In this document: positions 6,449 to 14,007 of the stretch, in pieces | Layout of the letters: every line of letters starts with the position of its first letter | Numbering within the stretch: position 1 is the stretch's first letter | Assembly (NCBI GenBank): GCA_900553525.1 | Contig: USDZ01000004.1 | Coordinates: 1-27,185 of the forward strand | Reading direction: 5' to 3' | From: an uncultured Oscillospiraceae bacterium | Lineage (GTDB): Bacteria > Bacillota > Clostridia > Oscillospirales > Acutalibacteraceae | DNA length: 27,185 bases | Notes under the pieces: model-generated | Told to the model about the DNA's origin: nothing | What the model saw: only the letters and a program-made list of their open reading frames with translations | The model's database searches: none | Position numbers and translations under genes: made by a program

Positions 6449-8638
6449 ATGAAGCCAACCGATTCCAAAACCACGGGCCGGGTCACGATTCCCACCGATG
6501 GAGACGTGGTGCCCGAAACCCTTGAAATCCTGCATCGCTGGGGCGCCGACGCCGTCCGCGATTGCGATGGGACCGAGTTTCCGACTGCGCTGCGTCAGGT
6601 GGACGCAAAGGTGTATGCGACTTATTACACCACCCGCAAGGACAACGACTGGGCCCGCAAAAATCCGGATGAAATCCAGCAGATGTATATCAGCACCGCG
6701 TTTCATACGGCTGAAGGGGATCGCTTGTCCATTCATTTGATGGATCACCTCTATCCCGATATGCTGATGGTCAACGACCGGGATGATATTGCCCGCTGGT
6801 GGGAGGTCATGGACCGTACCACCGGCCATCCGGTTCCCGTGTCCCGCTGGCAGTATGACCGCAAAACCGGCGATGTTGTGATCGAGGCCGTGCCCTATCA
6901 TCAATACTCGGTCAGTTTTCTCGCCTATATCCTGTGGGATCCGGTCCACATGTACAATGCTGTGACCAACGGATGGAAGGATGTGGAGCATCAAATCACC
7001 TTTGATGTCCGTCAGCCCAAGACTCGTGCCTTCACGATGAAGCGGCTGCGCCGCTTCATCGAAGAACATCCATATGTGGACGTTATCCGCTTTACTACCT
7101 TTTTTCACCAGTTCACTTTAGTTTTTGACGAATTGGCCCGGGAAAAATACGTGGATTGGTACGGCTATTCCGCCAGCGTCAGTCCTTATATTCTGGCGCA
7201 GTTCGAAAAAGAGGTAGGCTATCCTTTTCGGCCGGAATATATCATCGACCAGGGATACATGAACAACCCCTACCGGGAACCTTCCAAGGAATTTCGGGAT
7301 TTCCAGGCATTCCAGCGCAGGGAAGTCTCCAAGCTCGCCCGTGAAATGGTCGAGATTACCCACGAATACGGGAAGGAAGCCATGATGTTCCTGGGCGATC
7401 ACTGGATTGGTACCGAGCCTTTCATGGAGGAATTTCCCACCATCGGACTGGATGCCGTGGTGGGAAGTGTAGGAAACGGCGCCACTCTTCGTCTGATCAG
7501 CGATATTCCGGGCGTCCGATATACCGAGGGACGGTTTTTGCCGTATTTTTTCCCCGACACCTTTCATGAGGGAGGGGATCCGGTGCGGGAGGCGAAAGTC
7601 AACTGGGTGACGGCCCGGCGCGCCATCTTGCGGAAGCCCATCGACCGGATCGGCTATGGCGGATATCTCAAACTCGCCTTACAGTTCCCGGAGTTCATCG
7701 ACTATGTAGAGAGTGTGTGCAACGAGTTCCGTGGGCTTTATAGTCGTATCAAAGGGGCTGTTCCCTTTTATATCGGACGGGTGGCGGTACTCAGCTCCTG
7801 GGGCCATATGCGGGCCTGGGGCAACCATATGGTACACCATGCACTATATCAAAAACAAAATTATGCATATTTTGGGGTGATAGAGGTTCTAAGCGGCGCA
7901 CCCTTTGACGTGCACTTTATTGATTTCGATGACATCCGGGCAGACCCCGAGATGCTGGACGGATTCGATGTGATTATCAATGCGGGAGATGGGGATACCG
8001 CTTGGACCGGCGGAGAGAATTGGGCCGACGAGGCGATTCTCACCGCTATGCGCCGGTATATTTATAACGGCGGCGGCTTCATCGGCGTGGGCGAACCCTC
8101 CGGCCATCAGCGGCAGGGCCGCTATTTCCAGTTGGCCGACGTACTTGGAGTCGAGATGGAAACCGGCTTTACCTTGAATGTGGATAAATACAACTGGGAT
8201 GAACACCCTCATTTCATCACCGGCGATGTGCGGAACGCCATCGATTTCGGAGAGGGAAAAAAGGGCGTATACGCCTTACCCGATACAACCGTGATCGTAC
8301 AGCGGGATCAGGAGGTCCAGCTCGCCGCCCATGCATGCGGAAAAGGGCGAGGGGTCTATATCAGCGGACTGCCCTACAGTTTTGACAACACCCGACTGCT
8401 CTACCGCGCCATCCTTTGGGCCTCTCATAAGGAGAGCGACCTCCTCCGCTGGTTCAGCACCAATGTCTGCACCGAGGTCCACGCATACGGGGAACCCGGA
8501 GGAGGTCCTGAAGTGCGGCAATACTGCGTGGTCAACAACACCTACGAGCCGCAGGATACCCAGGTTTATCGTGGAGACGGTCATGTGTTCGAGCTGCATT
8601 TGGACGAAAGCGAGATCCGCTGGTTCGACGTGCCATAA
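6449..8638 (+). CDS. GH112 1,3-beta-galactosyl-N-acetylhexosamine phosphorylase (or galactosyl-rhamnose phosphorylase)
   Basis: The 729-residue protein belongs to glycoside hydrolase family 112. It opens with TGRVTIPTDGDVVPETLEIL and has WGADAVRDCDGTEFP, WWEVMDRTTGHPVPVSRWQY and GDHWIGTEPF; Asp317 in the last motif corresponds to the general acid (Asp313) of the Bifidobacterium longum enzyme. C-terminal glutamine-amidotransferase-like and small beta domains follow, ending in EIRWFDVP. Family members cleave Gal-beta-1,3-GlcNAc/GalNAc, or Gal-beta-1,4-rhamnose, with phosphate to give galactose 1-phosphate in the cytoplasm, saving one ATP per sugar. I chose ATG 6449 behind GAAAGGGG; an upstream TTG at 6389 has no good ribosome binding site. 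Which disaccharide is used cannot be read by eye. Mucin or milk glycan sugars are plausible in a gut organism. Confidence 0.92.
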   Translation: MKPTDSKTTGRVTIPTDGDVVPETLEILHRWGADAVRDCDGTEFPTALRQVDAKVYATYYTTRKDNDWARKNPDEIQQMYISTAFHTAEGDRLSIHLMDHLYPDMLMVNDRDDIARWWEVMDRTTGHPVPVSRWQYDRKTGDVVIEAVPYHQYSVSFLAYILWDPVHMYNAVTNGWKDVEHQITFDVRQPKTRAFTMKRLRRFIEEHPYVDVIRFTTFFHQFTLVFDELAREKYVDWYGYSASVSPYILAQFEKEVGYPFRPEYIIDQGYMNNPYREPSKEFRDFQAFQRREVSKLAREMVEITHEYGKEAMMFLGDHWIGTEPFMEEFPTIGLDAVVGSVGNGATLRLISDIPGVRYTEGRFLPYFFPDTFHEGGDPVREAKVNWVTARRAILRKPIDRIGYGGYLKLALQFPEFIDYVESVCNEFRGLYSRIKGAVPFYIGRVAVLSSWGHMRAWGNHMVHHALYQKQNYAYFGVIEVLSGAPFDVHFIDFDDIRADPEMLDGFDVIINAGDGDTAWTGGENWADEAILTAMRRYIYNGGGFIGVGEPSGHQRQGRYFQLADVLGVEMETGFTLNVDKYNWDEHPHFITGDVRNAIDFGEGKKGVYALPDTTVIVQRDQEVQLAAHACGKGRGVYISGLPYSFDNTRLLYRAILWASHKESDLLRWFSTNVCTEVHAYGEPGGGPEVRQYCVVNNTYEPQDTQVYRGDGHVFELHLDESEIRWFDVP

Positions 8639-8713
8639 GTCTATACGAAAACGGACACACCCATTATATATAGAAACTGGGCAATGCGGGCCATAGGCCC
8701 GCCAGAGGTAGTC

Positions 8714-8756
8714 AAGGGGCTGTTACAAAAGGATTCCTTTTGTAACAGCCCCTTTT
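8714..8756 (+). terminator. Terminator of the disaccharide operon
   Basis: An inverted repeat of about 18-20 bp (8714-8731 with 8737-8754) with a tight loop is followed by TTTTCAAAA on the plus strand. A smaller GCGGGCC-ATA-GGCCCGC hairpin (8686-8702) precedes it. It separates the operon from the convergent AraC-type gene. Confidence 0.85.
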
Positions 8757-8853
8757 CAAAAATGGAGCCGAACATAGGCCGACGGTTATCCGCTATGATT
8801 CCGCGCCTGTAGACGCCGCTCCGTTCTGATTTTCTGAAGCCTGGCCGGCCCCC

Positions 8854-9738
8854 TTATTTCGCCTGAATGGACTGTGTATATTCACTGGGAGTCATGCCGG
8901 TGGCCTGTTTGAAATGGCGGGAAAAATAATGCACCGACGCATAACCGAGCCGGTCGGCGATCTGGGTGATGTTGCCGCTGCCCTCCCGCAAAAGGCGCTT
9001 TGCATACTCGATTTTGAGCATCCGGTAATATTCCATCACACCCATGCCGGTCGCGGCTTTGAAAATGGTTTTAAGATTGGTGGCACTCTGGGCAGAAAAG
9101 CGGCAGACCTGGGCAAAGGACAGCCCGCCGCATAGATTTTCCTCCATATACGCGATCACCCGTTCGGCCAGGTCGTGGTCGGAACGACGTTTGACAGAGG
9201 AAGAGACTTTGACCTCCTGGGCCTGTTCGGCTCCCCGGCGGACCATCCGGATGAGCATCTGTTCGAGCAGAGAAACCACCATTTGTTCGCTGCCGAAAGC
9301 GCTCGAGGAGGCGCGGACCATTTGGACGGTCCGGGGATCGTCCAGGGGAGAGACGAAAGCATCCCGCGCTTCTGCAACCAGACGGGCAAGCAGCTCCCGT
9401 TCGTCTCCGTCCACGTGCAGGACTTTCCCTTCAAAGTAGCTCATAGCAGGAGAACGGCAGACAAAGGATACCACCACGAGATTGGGGGCCACCACTCCGT
9501 TGGCGAAAACATTGTGAAACTCGTTGGGCTTGTGGAAGATCATCTCTCCCTGACGCAGACGGTAGCCGGTGCTGTCCGCCATCACTTCCACTTCGCCCTT
9601 GTCCACATAGAGCAGTTCCCAGAAATCGTGCTTTTCTCCTTCAAACACATAGTTTTTGGCGTATTCAAAATAATGCACGGTTACGATAGCGTCCACCGCC
9701 ATCTCCCGCCGGGGGACCGTGGGGACGAACACAGGCAT
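8854..9738 (-). CDS. AraC-family transcriptional regulator with cupin sensor domain
   Basis: The 294-residue protein has an N-terminal cupin-like sugar-sensing domain (about residues 20-100, with HDFWELLYVDKGEVEV and QGEMIFHKPNEFHNV) and a C-terminal double helix-turn-helix (about residues 190-290, ending in the signature DRLGYASVHYFSRHFKQATG followed by MTPSEY). Such proteins usually activate carbohydrate genes when the sugar binds the cupin domain. The ATG at 9738 follows AAAGGAGGCGGCCGT. It starts 38 bases after the alanine racemase gene with no terminator between, so the two may share a transcript, and it converges on the disaccharide operon. Control of that operon is likely from proximity but not shown. 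Confidence 0.9.
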   Translation of the reverse strand: MPVFVPTVPRREMAVDAIVTVHYFEYAKNYVFEGEKHDFWELLYVDKGEVEVMADSTGYRLRQGEMIFHKPNEFHNVFANGVVAPNLVVVSFVCRSPAMSYFEGKVLHVDGDERELLARLVAEARDAFVSPLDDPRTVQMVRASSSAFGSEQMVVSLLEQMLIRMVRRGAEQAQEVKVSSSVKRRSDHDLAERVIAYMEENLCGGLSFAQVCRFSAQSATNLKTIFKAATGMGVMEYYRMLKIEYAKRLLREGSGNITQIADRLGYASVHYFSRHFKQATGMTPSEYTQSIQAK

Positions 9739-9776
9739 ACGGCCGCCTCCTTTCGCTTGAAAATCCTGATGCTGGA

Positions 9777-10967
9777 TTATTTTTCCGGCAAAATATAGTT
9801 CAGCCGCCCGGCAATTTCACCGTTTTTTCGAAATACCCGCGGTACCCGTTTGCCGACCAGGCAAATGGTCTCATATGGAATGGTGCCGGCGAGCTCCGCT
9901 ATTTCCTCCACCGGAAGAGAGGCCTCTCCGTCCTTACCGAAAACGGTCACCGTCATCCCCTCTCTTGCCTCCGGAATACCGGTTACGTCCAACATGCATT
10001 GATCCATACAGACTCGACCCACCACCGGCGCCCTTTGGCCGCACAGAAGCATCTGTGCGCGGTTGGAAAGTGTCCGGGCGTAACCATCCGCATAGCCGAC
10101 CGGTACGGTGGCGAGGCGCATATCTCCGTTGGCCACAAACGTCCGTCCATAGCTGACCGGAGTGCCGTCCGGCACCGTTTTGACCATGGACACCACGGTT
10201 TTGAGTTCCATGGCGGGACGCAGAGGGAGCATTCCCTGCATCCAGGGAGCCGGCGGCAGACCATACAGAATGATCCCAGGCCGCACCAGGTCAAGGTGCA
10301 TGTCTTCAAACCGCATCAGCCCTGCACTGTTGCAGCAGTGACGGTACCGGAACGTCACTCCCCGCTGTTCGAGGCGGCCGAGAGCCTCCATAAACCGGTT
10401 GAACTGCCGTCTGGTATAACCGCCGTCGTCCTCCTCGTCCGCTGAGGCAAAATGGGTGAAAACGCCTTCCCCTATAAGGTGGGGGAGGCCGCAGATCGCC
10501 TCGATCTCCCGGAGGGTATCTCCGTCCTGCCGCTCGCTGTGATAGGGCAGCCCGACCCGGGACATGCCGGTGTCAATTTTGACGTGGATGTGTACCTGAA
10601 CCCCTGCGGCGGCGGCGGACTCTTCCAGTTCCCGTGCATAGTTCCCGTTGAGTACAGTCTGGGAAACATCCAGCCGAGCGAGGTTGGCAGCCTCACTCGG
10701 CGGGGTATAGGCAAAAACCAGGATGGGTTCGGTAATGCCGGCCGAACGGAGCTGCATAGCCTCGTCGAGGTTGGAGACGCCGAACCAGGCGGCCCCGGCT
10801 TCCCGGAAAGCAAGGGCCGCCATGCCCGCTCCATGGCCGTAAGCGTCCGCTTTAACCACGGCCATGACTCGGCTGTTTCCCGACAGGGAGGACGCGATGG
10901 CGCGGTAGTTATCTTGCAAGGCGTCGAGATTAATCTCCGCCCAGGTGCGTTTGAGAAAATCCGACAC
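9777..10967 (-). CDS. alr: Alanine racemase
   Basis: The 396-residue PLP enzyme interconverts L- and D-alanine for peptidoglycan. The PLP lysine is Lys39 in MAVVKADAYGHGA, Arg138 lies in GMSRVG, and the catalytic tyrosine is Tyr273 in PVSYGRTF; the C-terminal beta domain carries VGRVCMDQCMLDVT. Start choice: a promoter TTGATT-17-TATAAT puts the transcription start near 10988, only three bases before an in-frame ATG at 10985, which would have no ribosome binding site. The GTG at 10967 has AAAGGGG eight bases upstream and gives the usual family N-terminus (SDFLKRTWAEINLDAL), so I choose it. A still longer in-frame extension towards 11060 would lie upstream of the promoter. Confidence 0.95.
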   Translation of the reverse strand: MSDFLKRTWAEINLDALQDNYRAIASSLSGNSRVMAVVKADAYGHGAGMAALAFREAGAAWFGVSNLDEAMQLRSAGITEPILVFAYTPPSEAANLARLDVSQTVLNGNYARELEESAAAAGVQVHIHVKIDTGMSRVGLPYHSERQDGDTLREIEAICGLPHLIGEGVFTHFASADEEDDGGYTRRQFNRFMEALGRLEQRGVTFRYRHCCNSAGLMRFEDMHLDLVRPGIILYGLPPAPWMQGMLPLRPAMELKTVVSMVKTVPDGTPVSYGRTFVANGDMRLATVPVGYADGYARTLSNRAQMLLCGQRAPVVGRVCMDQCMLDVTGIPEAREGMTVTVFGKDGEASLPVEEIAELAGTIPYETICLVGKRVPRVFRKNGEIAGRLNYILPEK

Positions 10968-10994
10968 GGCAACGGCCCCTTTCATCGTGTGTCC

Positions 10995-11023
10995 ATTATA
11001 ACCCGGGAAAGCGGGAGAATCAA
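10995..11023 (-). promoter_or_regulatory. Sigma-A type promoter of alr
   Basis: On the minus strand TTGATT (11023-11018) is separated by exactly 17 bases from TATAAT (11000-10995). The predicted start, about base 10988, leaves a leader of about 21 bases before the GTG start codon. Confidence 0.8.
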
Positions 11024-11043
11024 GGTACAGCCGGGCAATATCC

Positions 11044-11072
11044 AAAAAAACGGCGGACAAATCCTGTCCGCC
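11044..11072 (-). terminator. Rho-independent terminator behind the four-helix membrane protein
   Basis: On the minus strand GGCGGACA (11072-11065) pairs with TGTCCGCC (11059-11052), and TTTTTTT follows (bases 11050-11044). It ends the gene at 11095-11535, just upstream of the alr promoter. Confidence 0.85.
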
Positions 11073-11094
11073 GGGATTCTGTATGGAGAAAGCG

Positions 11095-11535
11095 TCAAAT
11101 CTGGGAAGCCGACAGAATATTATAAATGAGCACCCAGGTCAGCAGTATGGTAAATCCGGCGCAGAAGATTGTGAACAGGCGGCGGTTACGCTTTTCCGCG
11201 ATCCCACGGGAAGAAAAACCCAGCAGAAGACAGGAAAACAGCGCCGCCGTCAAATCGATGAGAATCCGGATTTCGGTAAAGTTCAAAAAAATGAAAGAAT
11301 CCAGAAAACGCGCACACACACCGCTGAAGATATGGACAAACGGGACCAGTGTCAAAGGCAAGACTGCCAGAGCGTATTCCTTTTTCTTTGCCCGCATGAA
11401 CACGACAACCATCGCCAGCAGCACGATGACGATCGCCCAGCAGGCAAACAGCATGCCGGCGGGGGTGTTGGGTTCCGGCGTGCGTTCCTCCATTCCGGAA
11501 TACACGTCCGCGAGCAGGGGAAGCAGCGTGGTCAT
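11095..11535 (-). CDS. Four-helix integral membrane protein of unknown function
   Basis: The 146-residue product has four hydrophobic segments at about residues 28-49, 57-78, 88-108 and 118-141, with basic loops (RAKKKEY after the first, SSRGIAEKRNRR after the third). The N-terminal 25 residues are rich in Glu and Pro and may be outside. ATG 11535 follows AAGGGAGGGTTCGTC. It has its own promoter and terminator and so is monocistronic. I do not recognise a family. Longer in-frame forms reaching 11769 would start upstream of the promoter and run through the hairpin at 11706-11735, so I reject them. Confidence 0.75.
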   Translation of the reverse strand: MTTLLPLLADVYSGMEERTPEPNTPAGMLFACWAIVIVLLAMVVVFMRAKKKEYALAVLPLTLVPFVHIFSGVCARFLDSFIFLNFTEIRILIDLTAALFSCLLLGFSSRGIAEKRNRRLFTIFCAGFTILLTWVLIYNILSASQI

Positions 11536-11574
11536 GACGAACCCTCCCTTGTGTCTGTTTGGAGCGTTTTCTGG

Positions 11575-11603
11575 ATTATAGCATAATTTTCCCCGAATCA
11601 CAA
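11575..11603 (-). promoter_or_regulatory. Promoter of the four-helix membrane protein
   Basis: On the minus strand TTGTGA (11603-11598), a 17-base spacer and TATAAT (11580-11575) preceded by TGC give a promoter with both a -35 and an extended -10. This fixes the start codon of the gene at 11535. Confidence 0.8.
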
Positions 11604-11705
11604 CCGTTTCTTGTCGGAGGGTGGCGAAAGGGTGGATCATCCGCTCATCTTTATTTTTAAGGCGGCGTATAGCGGGGAACCGGTAGGGAACTGGGATCGA
11701 GAAGA

Positions 11706-11735
11706 CAAGAACGGATGCGGCGGCATCCGTTCTTG
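11706..11735. terminator. Hairpin terminator behind the acyltransferase gene
   Basis: A perfect 13-bp stem (11706-11718 with 11723-11735) closes the loop GGCG. It lies 38 bases beyond the acyltransferase stop. On the minus strand the tail is only moderately T-rich (TCTTCTC); on the plus strand ATTTTCTCTTT follows. Confidence 0.7.
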
Positions 11736-11773
11736 ATTTTCTCTTTCGCCTATCCAGCGGATACGCCAAACTT

Positions 11774-12577
11774 TTATACCGGTCGGCGGAAAGTGTCGGG
11801 ATCCAGGCTGTTGCGCCGATAGAAATCGGTCATTTGGCGGGTACAGACCGCCCTCAGCCGGGCAATCTCATCCCGTTTCGGTCTGGACACGTCGGGATAC
11901 ACCGGGGGCAATACCGTCAGACGAAGGCACGGCTTCCGTTTGAACAAGCGGTGCAGACCGGTCGGCTGAGCGTAGGTAATAACAGAGGGAAGCAAAGGCA
12001 CATTGTTGTCATAGGCATAAGCGAAAGCGCCGTTTTTAAAGCGGCGGATGCCCGGATAATAAAAGCGCAGTACGCCCTCCGGATAAATCTGCACGATCTG
12101 TCCCCGGCGGACCGCCTCGCCGACGGCGTCGGAAAAGGCGGGCATTTTCCGGAAACTGCGGGGGATCGGTATGCCGCCGAGAGCTTTAACCAAATGGCGG
12201 ATCAACGGAATCTCGAAATTTGACTGCAGGGTAACAAAATACAAACGGCGGTCAAAAAACGCCATGCCCAGCATGGTGCAGTCCAACGCATGTATATGAT
12301 TGCAGATGGAAACGGCGCCCCGCCCCCGCAACCGCTGGATATTTTCCCGTCCTTGAAACTGAAAGCCGAACAGTAAGGGGTTCAAAATCGCAAACACGCC
12401 GAGAGCAATGGGCTTGAGCAGTGCGTAAAGCACCCGATAGAACAGGCTGTCTCCGAGATAATCGTAGCCTGCCCCGATGTTCATCTCGAGGGGAGACCAC
12501 ATGTGCAATTCATGTTCGTCGACGGCGACCGGCTCTTCCTCTTCGGTCAGGACTTCGGGATACTCGTGCAGATTCAT
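11774..12577 (-). CDS. PlsC-like 1-acyl-glycerol-3-phosphate acyltransferase family protein
   Basis: The 267-residue protein has the lysophospholipid acyltransferase motifs: the catalytic H-x4-D as NHIHALDC near residue 94, an IPIPRSFRK segment for block II/III, and YPEGVLRF as the glycerophosphate-binding EG block near residue 165. One hydrophobic stretch around residues 50-70 probably anchors it to the membrane. Family members transfer an acyl chain to lysophosphatidic acid or related lipids. The ATG at 12577 follows GAAAGGAAC. It lies 68 bases behind the glycosyltransferase gene on the same strand with no terminator between, so the pair probably acts in membrane lipid or glycolipid synthesis. 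The exact acceptor is unknown. Confidence 0.88.
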   Translation of the reverse strand: MNLHEYPEVLTEEEEPVAVDEHELHMWSPLEMNIGAGYDYLGDSLFYRVLYALLKPIALGVFAILNPLLFGFQFQGRENIQRLRGRGAVSICNHIHALDCTMLGMAFFDRRLYFVTLQSNFEIPLIRHLVKALGGIPIPRSFRKMPAFSDAVGEAVRRGQIVQIYPEGVLRFYYPGIRRFKNGAFAYAYDNNVPLLPSVITYAQPTGLHRLFKRKPCLRLTVLPPVYPDVSRPKRDEIARLRAVCTRQMTDFYRRNSLDPDTFRRPV

Positions 12578-12645
12578 GTTTGGCCGTTCCTTTCATCGCG
12601 AAACCGTCTGGTATTTCAGCCGGTACCGCGTCCCGGATGGAACCC

Positions 12646-13767
12646 TCATGTTTCGGCGATCGCCTGCCGAAACATATCCTCAATTTGGGAGACACAATGA
12701 TCGATATCGTATTCCCGCCCATGCTCGGCATACCGGAATTCCATCCGCCGTCGTTCCTCCGGGTTGTCGAGCCAGTATTCGATCTTGTGCGCGAGGTCGA
12801 CACAGTCCCCCGCCCTGAACAGACTACGGTCATCGAGAGCAAACTGGGGGGTAGCGGATTTCGGACTGTTTGCAATGATGGGAACCAGCCCGCTCGCGAA
12901 AGCCTCCATACAGGAGATAGCCTCAATTTCCACATCGGCGGCATGTACATAAAGATCGCTCATAGCCAGTATGTCAAGCAGTTCAGTTTTTGGGAAAAAG
13001 CGCACAATAGGCGGAACAGGCAGTTTTTCGGCCCGCTTGAGCAACGCGTCCCGTTTGGGGCCTTGCCCCGCCAGAACGAGCTGAATTCGATCCCGATAGG
13101 AACAACGATCGATCGCGTCGATGAGGACATCCTGCCGTTTTTCCGCCGACAGGCGGCCGATCATCAAAATCACGATTTTCCCCTGCAGATCCGGAGATTT
13201 TTCTTTTTTTCGGTAGATAAAGTCCGAATCGATTCCGTTGGAGATCACGTGGAGTTTTGCGGTATAGCCGTTTTTCTCAAGCTGGGACGCTATAAACCGA
13301 CTCGGGCAATGGATATGAGTGAATTTATTATAAAAAACCGTTTTAAATCCCTGATAAATCGCCTTATTGAGGCCGCGGGCATTTCCAAGACCAATAGAAG
13401 AGGTGATGTTCTCGGGCTGGACATGGAAAGCCGCCGTATGGGGGACCCCCAGCTGGGACGCAATTTTTTCCCCTTCGATGGAGAGAGGGAAGGGCATGAG
13501 GAAATGCACCACTTCCGCCCAGCGAATGGCTTCTTCAAGCGTGGTTTTGTTAGGGCGGGCGAAACACATGCCTTGCGATTTAATCAATCCATCGAAAAGG
13601 GGAACCCGGAACTCCCGAACCGCGTACTTGTCTTCCCGGTCTTCCCCCGTACAGACCACCCGGATTTCATTGCCGTGCCGCCGCAGGGTATCGGCAAACC
13701 GGCGGGCCGAGATCGTGGTGCCGTTGTTATCGTTGTCGAATTGATCGATAATCAACAGAATTCTCAC
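12646..13767 (-). CDS. GT4-family glycosyltransferase
   Basis: The 373-residue protein is a GT-B fold glycosyltransferase of family 4. The N-terminal domain begins MRILLIIDQFDNDNNGTT with the glycine-containing acceptor loop; the C-terminal domain shows VILMIGRLSAEKRQDVLIDA near residue 200 and the E-x7-E-type nucleotide-sugar motif in EIEAISCMEAFASGLVPIIA near residue 285. It resembles the enzymes that glycosylate diacylglycerol in Firmicutes, and the acyltransferase gene behind it supports a lipid acceptor, but this is inference. The start is GTG at 13767, with GAGGAGGCGCCCAT upstream. An overlapping ATG two bases away is in another frame. Confidence 0.87.
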   Translation of the reverse strand: MRILLIIDQFDNDNNGTTISARRFADTLRRHGNEIRVVCTGEDREDKYAVREFRVPLFDGLIKSQGMCFARPNKTTLEEAIRWAEVVHFLMPFPLSIEGEKIASQLGVPHTAAFHVQPENITSSIGLGNARGLNKAIYQGFKTVFYNKFTHIHCPSRFIASQLEKNGYTAKLHVISNGIDSDFIYRKKEKSPDLQGKIVILMIGRLSAEKRQDVLIDAIDRCSYRDRIQLVLAGQGPKRDALLKRAEKLPVPPIVRFFPKTELLDILAMSDLYVHAADVEIEAISCMEAFASGLVPIIANSPKSATPQFALDDRSLFRAGDCVDLAHKIEYWLDNPEERRRMEFRYAEHGREYDIDHCVSQIEDMFRQAIAET

Positions 13768-13805
13768 ATGGGCGCCTCCTCACAAAGCCGCTCACGGCGG
13801 TCAAA

Positions 13806-13843
13806 ATTCATACCTATCCGATCTCTCGGACAAATGTATGAAT
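13806..13843 (-). promoter_or_regulatory. Dyad in the glycosyltransferase mRNA leader
   Basis: ATTCATAC (13806-13813) and GTATGAAT (13836-13843) are perfect inverted repeats, with an inner TCCGA/TCGGA pair closing a 4-base loop. The structure lies just after the predicted transcription start and before the ribosome binding site. No U-tract follows. Confidence 0.4.
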
Positions 13844-13856
13844 CCTGTAGGAATTC

Positions 13857-13885
13857 AGTATATACTAAATCCGTGCCGAAATCAA
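13857..13885 (-). promoter_or_regulatory. Promoter of the glycosyltransferase-acyltransferase operon
   Basis: On the minus strand TTGATT (13885-13880), a 17-base spacer and TATACT (13862-13857) form a good sigma-A type promoter, about 90 bases before the GTG start. Confidence 0.75.
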
Positions 13886-14007
13886 GTGTGGTTGACGGGA
13901 TAGCACGGTAACAGGGGACTAAGAAAGAGAATAGAATATCCTATAATAAAAAATACCTTATTATTAAGTGAAAATGCAGTTTCAATCGTATAAAGTGGGA
14001 CGGCACT

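Noticed and set aside
6146..7108. A 320-codon minus-strand frame opposite the phosphorylase gene start
   Set aside because: It overlaps GH112 catalytic-domain coding sequence and the small membrane protein gene, and lacks start signals.
12421..13911. A 496-codon plus-strand open frame across the acyltransferase and glycosyltransferase genes
   Set aside because: Both minus-strand genes have clear family motifs, promoters and ribosome binding sites; the plus-strand frame has none.
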